The notes under the pieces are model-generated. The model had not been told where the DNA came from and did not search any database. It saw nothing but the letters and a program-made list of their open reading frames with translations. The position numbers were made by a program, and so were the translations under genes. Below, in pieces: positions 55,216 to 64,000 of a DNA stretch of 64,000 bases. The stretch is from Methanoplanus endosymbiosus. Lineage in GTDB: Archaea; Halobacteriota; Methanomicrobia; Methanomicrobiales; Methanomicrobiaceae. How positions within the stretch are numbered: position 1 is the first letter of the stretch; each line of letters opens with the position of its first letter. The DNA lies in assembly GCF_024662215.1 (NCBI RefSeq), contig NZ_CP096115.1, positions 2,864,935-2,928,934 of the forward strand. Direction: 5' to 3'.

Positions 55216-56445
55216 TTATTCCTGGCTCTTTTTGCTGAGTGATTTTGCAAGGAGTGGCAGAAATGCACCTGCATCGCTTACAACACCGATAGCCTGACTT
55301 GTTCCCCTGTCCATCAGTTTTGTCACTGATGCCGGGTTAATATCAACGCAGATGGTCTTTACAAATGACGGCAGGCAGTTTCCTATCGCAACCGAATGCA
55401 GCAGTGTTCCAATCATAATTACCATGTCAAGGCCGTGCAGATGCTCTCTCATTATCTCCTGTGCTTCTATAACATCGGTGATAACATCCGGGAGCGGGCC
55501 GTCATCACGTATTGACCCTGCAAGTATGAATGGGATTTCATTTTTTATGCATTCATACATTATGCCCTTCTTTATTATTCCCTGATCTACGGCATTCCTG
55601 ATCGATCCTGCTCTTATTACCTCACTGATTGCATAGATGTGGTTTTTATGCCCGCCGGGAGTCAGTTTTCCGGAGTCAAGATCCATGCCGAGAGATGTGC
55701 CGAAGAGATTGTACTCTATATCGTGGGTTGCCAGTGCATTACCTCCAAAGAGGACATCGACATAGCCTTCCCTGATAATCTCAGCAAGCGCCGGGGCTGC
55801 CCGTGTATGAATTATTGCAGGGCCGCCAACAATTCCGATCTTCCCGCCGTTTTTCCTGATCTCAAGCATCTCATCCGCAATTTTGGCAATAATCGTCTCA
55901 CTGGGCCTCTCGGATGAGACAGTATTCTGCATAAATTCAAAGGAGTTTACCTTTCTTGATCTCTCCGGCGGAACAATTCTGACACCTTTCTCCCCGATTA
56001 CGACAAGATCTCCTTTTTTGAGCCTTGACAGCGGTGTGCATACGGCCCTGTCTTCATCAGGTTTTATAATTATCAGGCAGTCCATCTCAATATATTCAAC
56101 ATCAATCCATCTGTCGTTATATTTAAGAAATGTCGGATGGTTTGTTGTTGAATAAAAGCCCTTTGGGACCACTTTGTCTGCCTCTGCTGCTTTCAGTGTG
56201 ACATCCTCCACTTCCGGCATTTTGGCTCCGAGGCGGTGAAGTTCGCTTAATATTTCCTCTAAGAGTTCTTCGGATTCTGCTGTTACTATAAGACGTGCAT
56301 AACTTGTATCCTGCTTTTTTTTGCCCACATCAAATGTAATTAGTTCAAAATTGCCTCCCATATCAATTATTTTATCATATACGCGGGTTATTATGCCTGA
56401 ATCAATAATGTGCCCTTCAAGTTCGATCTCTCTGGAAGAATCCAT
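55216..56445 (-). CDS. TIGR00300/LOR-SDH-domain protein, archaeal ornithine cyclodeaminase-like
   Basis: This 409-residue protein has the N-terminal LOR/SDH conserved domain (ELEGHIIDSGIITRVYDKII and ADKVVPKGFYSTTNHPTFLK) and a C-terminal NAD-binding region (KIGIVGGPAIIHTRAAPALA, VDVLFGGNALATHDIEYNLF). Members include the alternative ornithine cyclodeaminase of methanogens (MMP1218), which makes proline from ornithine with NAD+. A role in proline synthesis is therefore likely but not proven here. Single gene, full length. Confidence 0.85.
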   Translation of the reverse strand: MDSSREIELEGHIIDSGIITRVYDKIIDMGGNFELITFDVGKKKQDTSYARLIVTAESEELLEEILSELHRLGAKMPEVEDVTLKAAEADKVVPKGFYSTTNHPTFLKYNDRWIDVEYIEMDCLIIIKPDEDRAVCTPLSRLKKGDLVVIGEKGVRIVPPERSRKVNSFEFMQNTVSSERPSETIIAKIADEMLEIRKNGGKIGIVGGPAIIHTRAAPALAEIIREGYVDVLFGGNALATHDIEYNLFGTSLGMDLDSGKLTPGGHKNHIYAISEVIRAGSIRNAVDQGIIKKGIMYECIKNEIPFILAGSIRDDGPLPDVITDVIEAQEIMREHLHGLDMVIMIGTLLHSVAIGNCLPSFVKTICVDINPASVTKLMDRGTSQAIGVVSDAGAFLPLLAKSLSKKSQE

Positions 56446-56541
56446 GGGAATAAAGTCGTTTTATAATGTTAATATTTTTTTGCTGATAGCATACCTGTGT
56501 AAGAAGTCCGGTGAAATTTCATATCAAAATCCGGGAAATTA

Positions 56542-57153
56542 TCAATCACTATCTGTTTTTCTGCCTGAGATCATAAATTTTTCAAATAGTGACAGTTCTT
56601 CCGGTGTGTTGATATTATAACCAAGCGAGATGTCATCCGAGATTACTTTCAGTTCATCCTGCTCTTCTTTCATTCTGCTTCCTTTTACAATATTCAGTCC
56701 GGTGGGGCAGGCATTAACTCCCTCAATCTTCTCCCGGTAATTGCAGCTGAAGCTGATCTCCCTGACAAGATCTTCCGGAATCCATACAGAACATGAATCT
56801 TTTCCGGACTCTGAGTACTTTCTGCATATCTCATCTATTGTCCGGCTGGTAATTCCGGGTATGTCTGAAGCGCATGTAAGAAATGCTGATCTCTCATCTG
56901 TCTCTATTGTAAATTCTATCAGATCTTCCACATATCCAAGTCCGCCGGCGCAGTAATATTCAACCCCGTTTACTCTGCACCAGTTCTTTGTCATAGGCAC
57001 ATTGTCTGAGAGTGCAATTATGGCTTCATGGCCTGCCTCCTCAAAAGCTGTTACAATGTAATCTATCATCGGCCTGTCCAGAATTCTGACAAGCGGCTTC
57101 TCGCCCATTCCAAGCCTTGTACCTTTTCCTCCGGCCATTATCAGGGCAAGCAT
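56542..57153 (-). CDS. cobY: Adenosylcobinamide-phosphate guanylyltransferase
   Basis: CobY is the archaeal replacement for CobU and transfers GMP to adenosylcobinamide phosphate late in cobamide synthesis. The 203-residue nucleotidyltransferase starts MLALIMAGGKGTRLGMGEKP, with LTCASDIPGITSRTIDEIC as the second metal-site region. It overlaps the upstream cobD by 13 bp, which strongly supports the cobamide assignment over other GlmU/MobA-like enzymes. Confidence 0.9.
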   Translation of the reverse strand: MLALIMAGGKGTRLGMGEKPLVRILDRPMIDYIVTAFEEAGHEAIIALSDNVPMTKNWCRVNGVEYYCAGGLGYVEDLIEFTIETDERSAFLTCASDIPGITSRTIDEICRKYSESGKDSCSVWIPEDLVREISFSCNYREKIEGVNACPTGLNIVKGSRMKEEQDELKVISDDISLGYNINTPEELSLFEKFMISGRKTDSD

Positions 57154-58142
57154 TCTCTTAGTGCCTCCAGCAGTCTCTCGTTATCTTCTCTTTTCCTGAC
57201 TGCAATTCTGATGGAATGTGGAAGGCCGAATGAGGTGCAGTTCCGTACATAAAATCCTTTTTCAAGAAGCTTTTGGGTAAGTTCTGAGGATAAAATTCCG
57301 GTGCTGAAAAGAATGTAATTTGCAGACGGAGGATGATATTCAAGGCCCAGTTTTTCCAGCCCATTGCAGAGATAATCCCTTTCTGTGCGGATTTTTATTC
57401 TGGACTCCTCCAGTCTGTCGTAATTTCTGATTGCCGATACCGCAAAACTTTCTGCAAGGAAATTCACAGTCCACGGCAGGCGTGCAGCCTCAATCTTTTT
57501 TGTCACTGAAGGACTGCCTATGCCATAGCCGATGCGGAGTCCGGGTATTGCGAAGGATTTTGTGAGCGATCTGCTGACAATTACATTTTCATATCCGCAG
57601 TCTGCCACACTTTCATCTCTGTCTGCAAGATCCATAAATGCCTCATCAATATACAGCATAATTCCTTTCTCCGAGCAGTCATCTGCAATGGCAAGTATTT
57701 CTGATGCAGATAATATTTTCCCTGATGGATTATTGGGGTTGCATATCACTCTTAATCTGTGAGGGGTGGCTGGATCATGGCTGCATGATGCACCTGCAAG
57801 TTCCGCAGAAAAACGGTATTCTCCAAAGGTATGCCTCTCTGTGAGGACGTTTTCACCCGGATTTAATACTGCCTTAAAGAGTGATCTTATGATCTCTACA
57901 GAACCGTTTCCAACCGAAATATTTTCGGTTTTAACCCCATGATGCGTGGAAATCTCTTCTTTTAGTTCAGTGTATGTATCATCCGGATAGTCTTTTATTC
58001 TTTTAAAATCAGGTTTCCATCCTGTTTCCGGCGGCCAGGGATTTATACTCGCGCTGTAATCGGCTGTATATTTGCCGTTATTATTCTGTCCCAGCTGAAG
58101 AAGGCCTCCGTGAACTACCTTGTTTGGGAAATGTTTTTTCAA
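57141..58142 (-). CDS. cobD: Threonine-phosphate decarboxylase (PLP-dependent)
   Basis: CobD makes (R)-1-amino-2-propanol phosphate, the linker of cobamides. The 333-residue class I aminotransferase-fold protein begins VVHGGLLQLG, contains DYSASINPWPPETGWKPDF (the usual SxNxNPxG region), NPNNPSGKIL, YIDEAFMDL and the PLP lysine in SRSLTKSFAIPGLRIGYG. Histidinol-phosphate aminotransferase is the look-alike; the N-terminal HGG and the overlap with cobY favour CobD. No cobalamin riboswitch was seen in the 184-bp upstream spacer. Confidence 0.87.
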   Translation of the reverse strand: MKKHFPNKVVHGGLLQLGQNNNGKYTADYSASINPWPPETGWKPDFKRIKDYPDDTYTELKEEISTHHGVKTENISVGNGSVEIIRSLFKAVLNPGENVLTERHTFGEYRFSAELAGASCSHDPATPHRLRVICNPNNPSGKILSASEILAIADDCSEKGIMLYIDEAFMDLADRDESVADCGYENVIVSRSLTKSFAIPGLRIGYGIGSPSVTKKIEAARLPWTVNFLAESFAVSAIRNYDRLEESRIKIRTERDYLCNGLEKLGLEYHPPSANYILFSTGILSSELTQKLLEKGFYVRNCTSFGLPHSIRIAVRKREDNERLLEALRECLP

Positions 58143-58350
58143 AAGAATATCTCCTGTGGGGCTAATATATGATAAAATAACTAAATATCCTTTTGAAATT
58201 CCTGTGAGTTCAACTCAGAATGTTTAAATATAATACGGTTGCAATGATTTCATTGTCTGAAATATAAATTTAAATCTGACATAAGTAAGCCTTTTGTCAG
58301 ACTTATGGCTGACTCATGTCTGCTAAATGTCAGATGCTGTGGTTTCAATG

Positions 58351-58527
58351 ATGGAGCGAGTTACAATCAGGCTGCCTTCACAACAGGTTGCAATGCTTCA
58401 TAAACTTGTGGAGGCGGGTGAATTCCCTACGGTTTCTGAGGCAGTCAGGTATTCTGTTCGTGAACTGATAGAGAAACATGCAAACCGGGTAATCATGGAC
58501 AGCGAACAGATCTCATTTGAAATCTAA
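58351..58527 (+). CDS. cdrS: Ribbon-helix-helix regulator CdrS-like
   Basis: This 58-residue RHH/CopG protein (MERVTIRLPSQQVAMLHKLV, then SEAVRYSVRELIEKH) sits about 100 bases upstream of ftsZ. In haloarchaea the short RHH protein CdrS is encoded with ftsZ2 and regulates cell division. The same order here points to an orthologue acting on ftsZ and related promoters. An in-frame ATG at 58327 would add eight residues; MERVTIRLP is the conserved beginning. AT-rich TATA-like sequences lie at 58223-58235 and 58259-58275. Confidence 0.82.
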   Translation: MERVTIRLPSQQVAMLHKLVEAGEFPTVSEAVRYSVRELIEKHANRVIMDSEQISFEI

Positions 58528-58629
58528 GGAAATAAAGTAATAGTAATCATGGGCCTGTGTTTTTCCGGAAATATCAGGATTTCTGTCTGTGCGTTAAATT
58601 AAAATTGAGGTATTTAGGAGGTTTATTGT

Positions 58630-59826
58630 ATGCAGAGCATAATTAACGAGGCATTAAGGCATGCCGAAACTGATCAGAATAACAGAAGAGGTGCAGTAAT
58701 TGGAGATGACGATTTTATTGGTCAGCCAAGAATTGTAATTGTTGGTTGTGGAGGTGCAGGCAACAATACAATCAACAGGCTCTACCACATGAAAGTGCGT
58801 GGTGCCGAAACAATTGCAGTCAATACTGATAAACAGCACCTTGAGATGATCCAGGCTGATAAGAGAGTTTTAGTAGGCAAATCACTTACGAAAGGTCTTG
58901 GAGCCGGTGGTTTTCCGGATGTAGGAAAGCGTGCGGCAGAGATGGCAAGGACCACTCTTGAAGGGCTTTTGCAGGATGCTGATCTTGTATTTGTTACAGC
59001 CGGAATGGGAGGCGGTACAGGTACAGGTGTTGCGCCGGTGGTTGCTCAGATCGCAAAGGACCAGGGTGCAATTGTTGTTGGTATGGTCAGTTACCCGTTC
59101 CAGGTCGAAAAAGCCAGGCTCATCAGGGCTGAGGAAGGTCTTGAGGCACTATCAAATGCGGCTGATTCTGTCATTGTTCTTGATAACAACCGCCTTATGA
59201 CATTTGTCCCGAATCTTCCGCTTGGGCAGGCATTTTCAGTTATGGATCAGCTCATTGCTGAAACTGTTAAGGGAATATCAGAGACTATCACCGAACCGTC
59301 TCTGATCAATATAGATTATGCTGATGTAAGGGCGATTATGAGCAAGGGCGGCGTTGCAGTGATGCTTGTCGGAGAGAGCAAACAGCAGAACAAATCTGAG
59401 AGCGTTGTTCATGAATGTCTCAACCATCCGCTTCTTGACATAGATTATCGCGGTGCAACCGGTGGTCTGATTCATATCACAGGTGGCAGTGATCTTACAC
59501 TTTCAGATGCAGAGGATATTGCCAGCACACTTACGTATGAGCTGGATCCGCATGCCGATGTCATCTGGGGTGCACGCATCAACAATGATTATGAAGGCAA
59601 GGTCAGGGTTATGGCCATTATGACCGGAGTCAAGAGTGCACAGATTCTGGGCAGAAGCGGAGTTCTGTCATCAGGTTCTTCCGGGTCATCAAGACCGGGT
59701 GCCTCACAGATTGCAGAAGGTCCTTTTGAGAGGAACAACAGGCGTGCCGGAAGGCCTGCTTCAGGCTCCGGAGCAAGGGCAGCCCATGAGCAGACAAGTG
59801 GCGGACTCATTGATTTCATCCGCTAA
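58630..59826 (+). CDS. ftsZ: Cell division GTPase FtsZ
   Basis: FtsZ polymerises with GTP into the division ring. The 398-residue protein has [14 protein letters not shown] (residues 38-51), the tubulin signature [14 protein letters not shown] (GGGTGTG at 127-133) and the T7-loop region [12 protein letters not shown] flexible Ser/Gly/Arg-rich linker (~340-385) ends in the conserved C-terminal peptide GGLIDFIR, used by membrane tethers. The ribosome site GGAGG at 58617-58621 is the strongest in the area. Linkage to cdrS suggests the FtsZ2 type. Confidence 0.96.
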   Translation: MQSIINEALRHAETDQNNRRGAVIGDDDFIGQPRIVIVGCGGAGNNTINRLYHMKVRGAETIAVNTDKQHLEMIQADKRVLVGKSLTKGLGAGGFPDVGKRAAEMARTTLEGLLQDADLVFVTAGMGGGTGTGVAPVVAQIAKDQGAIVVGMVSYPFQVEKARLIRAEEGLEALSNAADSVIVLDNNRLMTFVPNLPLGQAFSVMDQLIAETVKGISETITEPSLINIDYADVRAIMSKGGVAVMLVGESKQQNKSESVVHECLNHPLLDIDYRGATGGLIHITGGSDLTLSDAEDIASTLTYELDPHADVIWGARINNDYEGKVRVMAIMTGVKSAQILGRSGVLSSGSSGSSRPGASQIAEGPFERNNRRAGRPASGSGARAAHEQTSGGLIDFIR

Positions 59827-60228
59827 ATTCTGCTGAAAGGAGAATAATCAGCAAATTTCCGGTCGGTATTTAAATACCCAACCCATAAAGCTGTCCGGAA
59901 ATTCAGCAAATATTTTTTTCATCCGGAGGTTCGTTCCGGAACTGGTTAAATCTATATTTTTTTGTCCTGTATGATTTTGCACTTTCGGGTTTTTTTGTAA
60001 CTGTAATTTCCGGCTGTGTCGTGAACTTCTTCTGTAGATTTTATGTGAATTTTCTGCAGAATTTTTTGGGCTGAACTCTGGATTTGTAAACTGTTCTGAA
60101 ATTTATGTCCATATTCTGTCCATAGGAGATTTTATCTGCTCTTGATTCTCCGGTGGTCTCAGTTGTGATCATTTGCGATAGACTTATATTCTGTGACCGC
60201 TCAATAACTAGAAATCACTGTGATGTCC
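59827..60228. other. Intergenic region after ftsZ
   Basis: A long T-rich, AT-rich spacer. T runs near 59910-60010 may end ftsZ transcription. No open frame with family features was found. The structured leader of the next gene begins at about 60229. Confidence 0.4.
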
Positions 60229-60413
60229 GTAATGGGTTAACAGTTTGGCAGGGGTAAGATAAGTCCCCTGGTGGAATAGGGATTAGAACAGGACGAACAG
60301 CTTGATGAACACGGATCCGAAATCGGCCCGGAAAAAGTCTTTTGTTTCGTTAATTTTCATTACCCAGTCGATCCATCCTGTCAGCTGTGTGCATACTCCA
60401 ATGGAGTCCACAG
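60229..60413 (+). ncRNA. Long structured 5' leader of the coiled-coil gene
   Basis: GTAATG (60229-60234) and TTAAC (60237-60241) pair with GTTAA (60349-60353) and CATTAC (60358-60363), separated by a GG/TTTT internal loop. They close a ~135-nt domain. Inside, CAGGGG (60249-60254) pairs with CCCCTG (60265-60270). After the domain, a bulged hairpin CTGTG..ACTCC-AAT-GGAGT.CACAG (60385-60413) ends 26 bases before the ATG at 60440. Several perfect helices in noncoding DNA suggest a regulatory RNA or an embedded ncRNA. It does not match RNase P, SRP RNA or riboswitch classes that I can recall. Confidence 0.5.
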
Positions 60414-60439
60414 AATGATGAACTTAGTAAGAGTTGAGC

Positions 60440-61303
60440 ATGTTGAACGAGCTTATTGATAAAAGAAAAGTAGTACTCCAGCAGTCTGAAGAGCATAAAG
60501 ATAAGAGAAATGAACTGAATGCACTTGCAAGCACATTTGCACGTGAGCGCAATCAGTTAAATGCCCAGACCAGAGAGTGTGTAGATGAAGCGCAGAAGAA
60601 CAAAGAACTTCGTGATGAAGCAAACAATTCTGTACACACTCTGAAAGCAGAGAGAAATGTTCTTAATGACCAGGCAAATGTTCTTTTTGAGGATATTGAT
60701 GCATTCAAGAAGGAACATGGCGGAATCACCAACAACCGCGGCGTAAAAGAACTTCACAAGCAGATTGAACGCCTTGAAATGGAGCAGCAGACAAAAGTCT
60801 TCAGCCCCGAAAAAGAGCGTGAGTTAATTGAGAAGATTAAGCAGCTCAGAGTTGGAATAAAAGATCAGGAAGATGAGATCGAGCAGAACAAGGAGATCCA
60901 TACAAAACTCCAGGAAGCCCGCGATCTCAGAAAAGAGGCATCTGATCTTCACGCCAGAGTGACAGAGAGTGCTGAACTTGCACAGAAACACCATGATCTT
61001 ATGGTTGAGTGCTACAGAAAGGCAGACAAGTCCAGAGAGGCTGCGGATGAGTCACACAAGAAATTTGTGGAGGCACAGGAGGCTGCTGATGAAGAGCACA
61101 ATAAGTTCATAGCATGCCAGAAGGAGATTCGTGACTACGATAAGGTAATCGGCGGACTCCGCAAGAAGACAAGAAAGACAAAAGTCACAAAAGAACAGAA
61201 GGCTGTCAGAAAGGAAGCAGAACAGGTCTTCCAGCAGTTCAGAGCCGGTGAAAAACTCACCACTGATGATATCCTGCTTCTTCAGCGTTCAAAATTATTA
61301 TAA
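60440..61303 (+). CDS. Conserved archaeal coiled-coil protein
   Basis: This 287-residue, highly charged, almost entirely helical protein has long heptad stretches (KRNELNALASTFARERNQLN; DLRKEASDLHARVTESAELA). A short basic segment RKKTRKTKVTKEQKAVRKEA precedes a C-terminal helix ending LTTDDILLLQRSKLL. Similar coiled-coil proteins are widespread in Euryarchaeota without known function; RNA or nucleoid association is one guess from the basic patch. ATG 60440 is preferred to the TTG at 60434. A long structured leader precedes it. Confidence 0.82.
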   Translation: MLNELIDKRKVVLQQSEEHKDKRNELNALASTFARERNQLNAQTRECVDEAQKNKELRDEANNSVHTLKAERNVLNDQANVLFEDIDAFKKEHGGITNNRGVKELHKQIERLEMEQQTKVFSPEKERELIEKIKQLRVGIKDQEDEIEQNKEIHTKLQEARDLRKEASDLHARVTESAELAQKHHDLMVECYRKADKSREAADESHKKFVEAQEAADEEHNKFIACQKEIRDYDKVIGGLRKKTRKTKVTKEQKAVRKEAEQVFQQFRAGEKLTTDDILLLQRSKLL

Positions 61304-61424
61304 TCCAAATAATTTTTTCCGGGAGTCATATGCTGTATGATTTTTCCGGCTGATTATTGAAATTTCACTTATTTTGTCAAATCTGTAAATTCAGATTTAT
61401 TCTCAGGAATTGATTTATAAGATT

Positions 61425-62362
61425 AGCGTAAAACCCCTTGGTCTTTAGCCAAGGGGATGTAAGCGACAATATAATGGAACTAACTTAAAGTATTTAATAT
61501 GTTAGGTTTAACTATTATATGCATGTTAATTGCTTACAAATTTAGAATGTATCCAAAAAAATATCAAATTGAAAAATTTGAACAACATTTTGGTGCTTGT
61601 AGATTTGTATATAATTTTGCACTTGAAATAAAGATAAAATCTTATGAAACTGATGGAAAATCAGTATCGAGATTTGTTTTAAACAAGATGCTTCCGGAAC
61701 TAAAACAAGAAAATGAATGGTTAAAGGAAGTTAATTCACAATCTCTTCAGGGAGCTACATTACATCTTGATAATGCTTTTACTAAATTTTTTAGAGAGAA
61801 AAAAGGATTTCCTAAATTCAAATCACGAAAAAATCCAGTTCAGTCATTTTCTGTTCCTCAAGGGTATTTTGTTAATTTTGATCGGAATTTTGTTAAGTTA
61901 CCTAAAATCGGGGTTGTTAAAACAATATTTCATAGACAGTTTAATGGAGATCTAAAGACTGCAACTGTTTCCCGGAATAACGCAGGAAAATATTTCATAA
62001 GTATTCTTGTTGATGACGGTATAGAGTATCCAGCACCTGAAACCTTTAATGCCAGTAATACAATTGGTATTGATGTAGGTATAAAGGACTTTGTCGTTAC
62101 ATCAGAAGGCAGGAAATACGACAATCCAAAGTTCTTGAAAAATTCAGAAACACGGTTAAAAGTTCTTCAGAGAAGGCTTAGCCGGAAAAAGAAAGGTTCT
62201 TCAAATTTCAAGAAAGCAAAATTACAATTAGCCAAAAAACATGAAAAAGTAAGTAATCAACGCAATGATTTTCAGCATAAAATCTCTTTTCGATTTGTAA
62301 GCGAGAACCAAGCAATAGCAGTTGAAACATTGAAAGTTGAAAATTTACTTAAAACCTGGATT
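61425..62362 (+). mobile_element. IS1341-type (IS200/IS605) element, truncated by another IS
   Basis: The left end at 61425-61470 carries hairpin CCCCTTGG-TCTTTAG-CCAAGGGG (61434-61456), the same end as in the deleted copy at 49390-49432. It contains tnpB but no tnpA. The right part of the element, including the right-end hairpin, is absent here because a second element begins near 62368; it may resume beyond the window. Confidence 0.85.
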
Positions 62363-62377
62363 CCCGCCCACTCATAA
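61523..62377 (+). pseudogene. tnpB: TnpB (RNA-guided nuclease family), C-terminally truncated
   Basis: Residues 1-277 match TnpB. An N-terminal helical domain (KFRMYPKKYQIEKFEQHFGA) leads to the RuvC-I motif IGIDVGIKDF with Asp184 and RuvC-II AVETLKVENLL with Glu269. The zinc finger, the RuvC-III Asp and the C-terminus are missing; the last seven residues come from the invading IS. Without the third catalytic acid it should not cut DNA. ATG 61523 (MLIAYKFRMYP) is preferred to the upstream ATG at 61499. TnpB proteins use guide RNAs made from the element's right end, which is lost here. Confidence 0.88.
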
Positions 62378-64000
62378 CGATGTGGGTGGTGTCACCCCCA
62401 GGTCCCGGTACAGCTGCTCCTGTTTATCGAGTATCTCACCCACTCTGAGAGATTTTCCTGGTTGTTCAAAACACTCGATGACATCCAGTTTGTCCAACAT
62501 ACCAGGCAATGTGTAATTCCTGAAAAGGTTATGATCCTGCATCTGCTTTTTGAGATAAGATAAGTAGATCAGTGCCACAAACTGCACAAACAGTTTCCCA
62601 TCAAGGCTCTGTTCTGAAGAAACGAGTGTACGGCGCATATTCAGGCGTTCTTTGAGATTTCCAAAGGCCTTTTCAACCACATCTTTGTTGCGGTAGAGTT
62701 CAAGAGCAGTTACTGCATCCATCTTTTCATTAGTAATCAGAGCAAAAAACCCAAAATATCGCTTGGCTTTGATGACATTTTCATCAATAATCTGTGCCTT
62801 TGTTCCTCTCTTGGGTGTTGTTTTGGTAATGAAGTACTGCTTGTAAAGTTTAGCGTGTCCTGGAACACGCTCTCCTGACTCCAGTTCCTTTTTTAGTGCG
62901 ATTAGCTTTCGGTCGAAGTTTTTCTCATCTTCGGCTGCCTGGTCAATATTGTAGAAATAGTGGATGTAAAGACGGCGTGATTCCTGAAGAGTATCTCCTT
63001 TGTAAGGACGCTCTTTTGTATAATTCCAGGTGGTCCGGACAGTCTGGTAATACAGTTCGTAATTCTCACTGTAACGTTCAAAGCTCCTAAAAGTGTCATA
63101 GACTGCATCAAGTTCTCCATAGACAAATTTCAGAGACATTCTGACACCTGCAAGGAACTTCACGTGATTCTTAAACAGGTTGTTGATATTGACCTCACTG
63201 TAAAAGCCCCGGTCAAGAACCAGTTTAACTCTTGAGTGATCAAGAATATCCAGCTCTTCAAGCAGGCGTGTAATGGTCTTTGAATCCGGGATATTACCTG
63301 CGAGTTTTCTGTAATAGAAAGGGAGATTGGACTCCTGTCCAAAGACCAGAGCAAGATTCAGCTGTGCCAGTTTGTCGTGCTCCTTGTTGCGACCATACTG
63401 TACCTGCCTGAGGGTTTCTGAATAGCTGGACAGAGATGTTGTATCATAAGCCCAGAATTCATTATCCATCCTTCTCTTTCCCTGAAGTCTGAAGAACTGT
63501 AGTTTATTTGCCTCGGTAATGCTGGAAAACAGTTCACTACTGCGTTGTGAGGTGATGTCTTTGCCATAAGGATGCTTATGCAGGAGTCCCCACTTCTCAA
63601 AACGGTATAGCGGAGTGCTGTCTTCAAGGATTAAATAGTACACAACGGATAAGATTTGCTCATATGTGTCGGGGAAACACTGTTTCAGATCCTGAATGAG
63701 ACCTAATTTCTCACCAATAGCATCCAGTAGATATGTGGCTCCGTAGAATGAACGATGTGCTTCCTCAACCCTCTTTGTATTACGTTTCACAGGCGGATTA
63801 CCTTCTTTTTTCTTCCTGTTGCGTCCATCGGTGGGGACTATTTTACCTGTCTCTTTGTCTACACGCCCAATAAGGGTACGTTTGGCACGTGACTGTTTCT
63901 TTTCCTTGTCCCAGTATGATACAGAGCGGTAAGCATAGGTTATCCCGGATCTTTTGTCTGTTTGGTGAACTATTGCGACCATGTAAACACCTAATCGTTA
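62368..64000 (-). mobile_element. IS4/IS1634-like insertion sequence (nearly complete, runs to the window edge)
   Basis: The element is inserted into tnpB. TAACGAT followed by GTGGGTG at 62374-62387 and the reverse complement of ATCGTTA preceded by CACCTA at 63988-64000 look like the terminal inverted repeats. The element is thus at least ~1.63 kb and ends at or just past the window. One transposase gene fills it, and its stop lies inside the left repeat. Target duplications cannot be checked because the right flank is outside. Confidence 0.75.
62372..63982 (-). CDS. DDE transposase, IS4/IS1634-like
   Basis: The 536-residue transposase is apparently intact. The first catalytic Asp is in YDTTSLSSYSE, the second in LVLDRGFYSEVNI, and the Glu in ALELYRNKDVVEKAFGNLKE, the Y-R-E-K signature of IS4-type enzymes. 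The N-terminus (SYWDKEKKQSRAKRTLIGRV) is the basic DNA-binding part typical of the IS1634 group. Large spacing between the second Asp and the Glu indicates the beta-strand insertion of that group. No frameshift or stop is seen, so the element may be active. Confidence 0.9.
   Translation of the reverse strand: MVAIVHQTDKRSGITYAYRSVSYWDKEKKQSRAKRTLIGRVDKETGKIVPTDGRNRKKKEGNPPVKRNTKRVEEAHRSFYGATYLLDAIGEKLGLIQDLKQCFPDTYEQILSVVYYLILEDSTPLYRFEKWGLLHKHPYGKDITSQRSSELFSSITEANKLQFFRLQGKRRMDNEFWAYDTTSLSSYSETLRQVQYGRNKEHDKLAQLNLALVFGQESNLPFYYRKLAGNIPDSKTITRLLEELDILDHSRVKLVLDRGFYSEVNINNLFKNHVKFLAGVRMSLKFVYGELDAVYDTFRSFERYSENYELYYQTVRTTWNYTKERPYKGDTLQESRRLYIHYFYNIDQAAEDEKNFDRKLIALKKELESGERVPGHAKLYKQYFITKTTPKRGTKAQIIDENVIKAKRYFGFFALITNEKMDAVTALELYRNKDVVEKAFGNLKERLNMRRTLVSSEQSLDGKLFVQFVALIYLSYLKKQMQDHNLFRNYTLPGMLDKLDVIECFEQPGKSLRVGEILDKQEQLYRDLGVTPPTSL

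Noticed and set aside
58143-58326. Cobalamin riboswitch upstream of cobD
   Set aside because: The spacer is short and AT-rich and lacks the B12-box pattern.
60229-60413. RNase P RNA, SRP RNA or a known riboswitch
   Set aside because: The conserved cores of these RNAs are not visible; kept only as an unclassified structured leader.

Overview
This 64 kb window comes from a methanogenic euryarchaeon, most likely a member of the Methanomicrobiales (Methanoplanus/Methanolacinia-like). The evidence is a methanogenesis-marker-14 protein, CarS (CDP-archaeol synthase), a Tes-type tetraether radical SAM enzyme beside an MptN-like pterin ligase, archaeal DnaG, RaSEA, CobY, a cdrS-ftsZ pair, archaeal TATA boxes and a PGF-CTERM surface protein. 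The DNA is moderately AT-rich, and TCCGG(A) is frequent in genes and spacers alike.

Layout. 1-2.0 kb is a graveyard: frameshifted hicBA, fragments of a duplicated sugar acetyltransferase/aminotransferase cassette, and a broken hepT. 2.0-5.4 kb (minus) is an intact surface-sugar cassette (nucleotide-sugar dehydrogenase, DegT aminotransferase, hexapeptide acetyltransferase), joined at 9.9 kb by an epimerase. A SNF2 helicase/SWIM pair lies between them. 11.0-24.6 kb is the most distinctive part: five consecutive secreted or anchored genes. They include a 1957-residue protein with cohesin-like and CARDB domains, an alpha-2-macroglobulin-type GCPEQ thioester site and a C-terminal dockerin, surrounded by membrane-anchored cohesin-like proteins. 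Its 5' leader can fold into alternative hairpins. 25-32.7 kb holds a frameshifted membrane protein, an F390-synthetase/PaaK-like adenylating enzyme, a redox pair (glutaredoxin plus ferredoxin:disulfide reductase with rubredoxin tail), a 2H phosphoesterase, a purine permease and a HEPN/MNT pair.

33-42.3 kb is mostly core metabolism: argG, a flavin-type PPOX protein, marker 14, purD, pyrE, carS, then divergently tes-mptN. 42.5-46.1 kb has cheW and a soluble chemoreceptor with triplicated PAS domains, followed by eight 25-bp tandem repeats carrying TTACGTAA. 46.8-58.1 kb (mostly minus) has UPF0058, dnaG, a DUF167 protein, a 210-bp deletion derivative of an IS200/IS605 element, pyrC, hypE-hypA-hypC, tRNA-Ser(UGA), a surface protein, RaSEA, a TIGR00300/ornithine-cyclodeaminase-like protein and cobY-cobD. 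58.3-61.3 kb has cdrS-ftsZ and a coiled-coil protein behind a structured leader. The right edge is an IS1341-type tnpB truncated by a second, nearly complete IS4/IS1634-like element.

Working together: the sugar genes and cohesin/dockerin genes suggest a glycosylated, modular cell surface; carS and tes act at successive stages of archaeal lipid synthesis; hypCAE serve [NiFe]-hydrogenase maturation. All functions are read from sequence and family knowledge; no database search was run.
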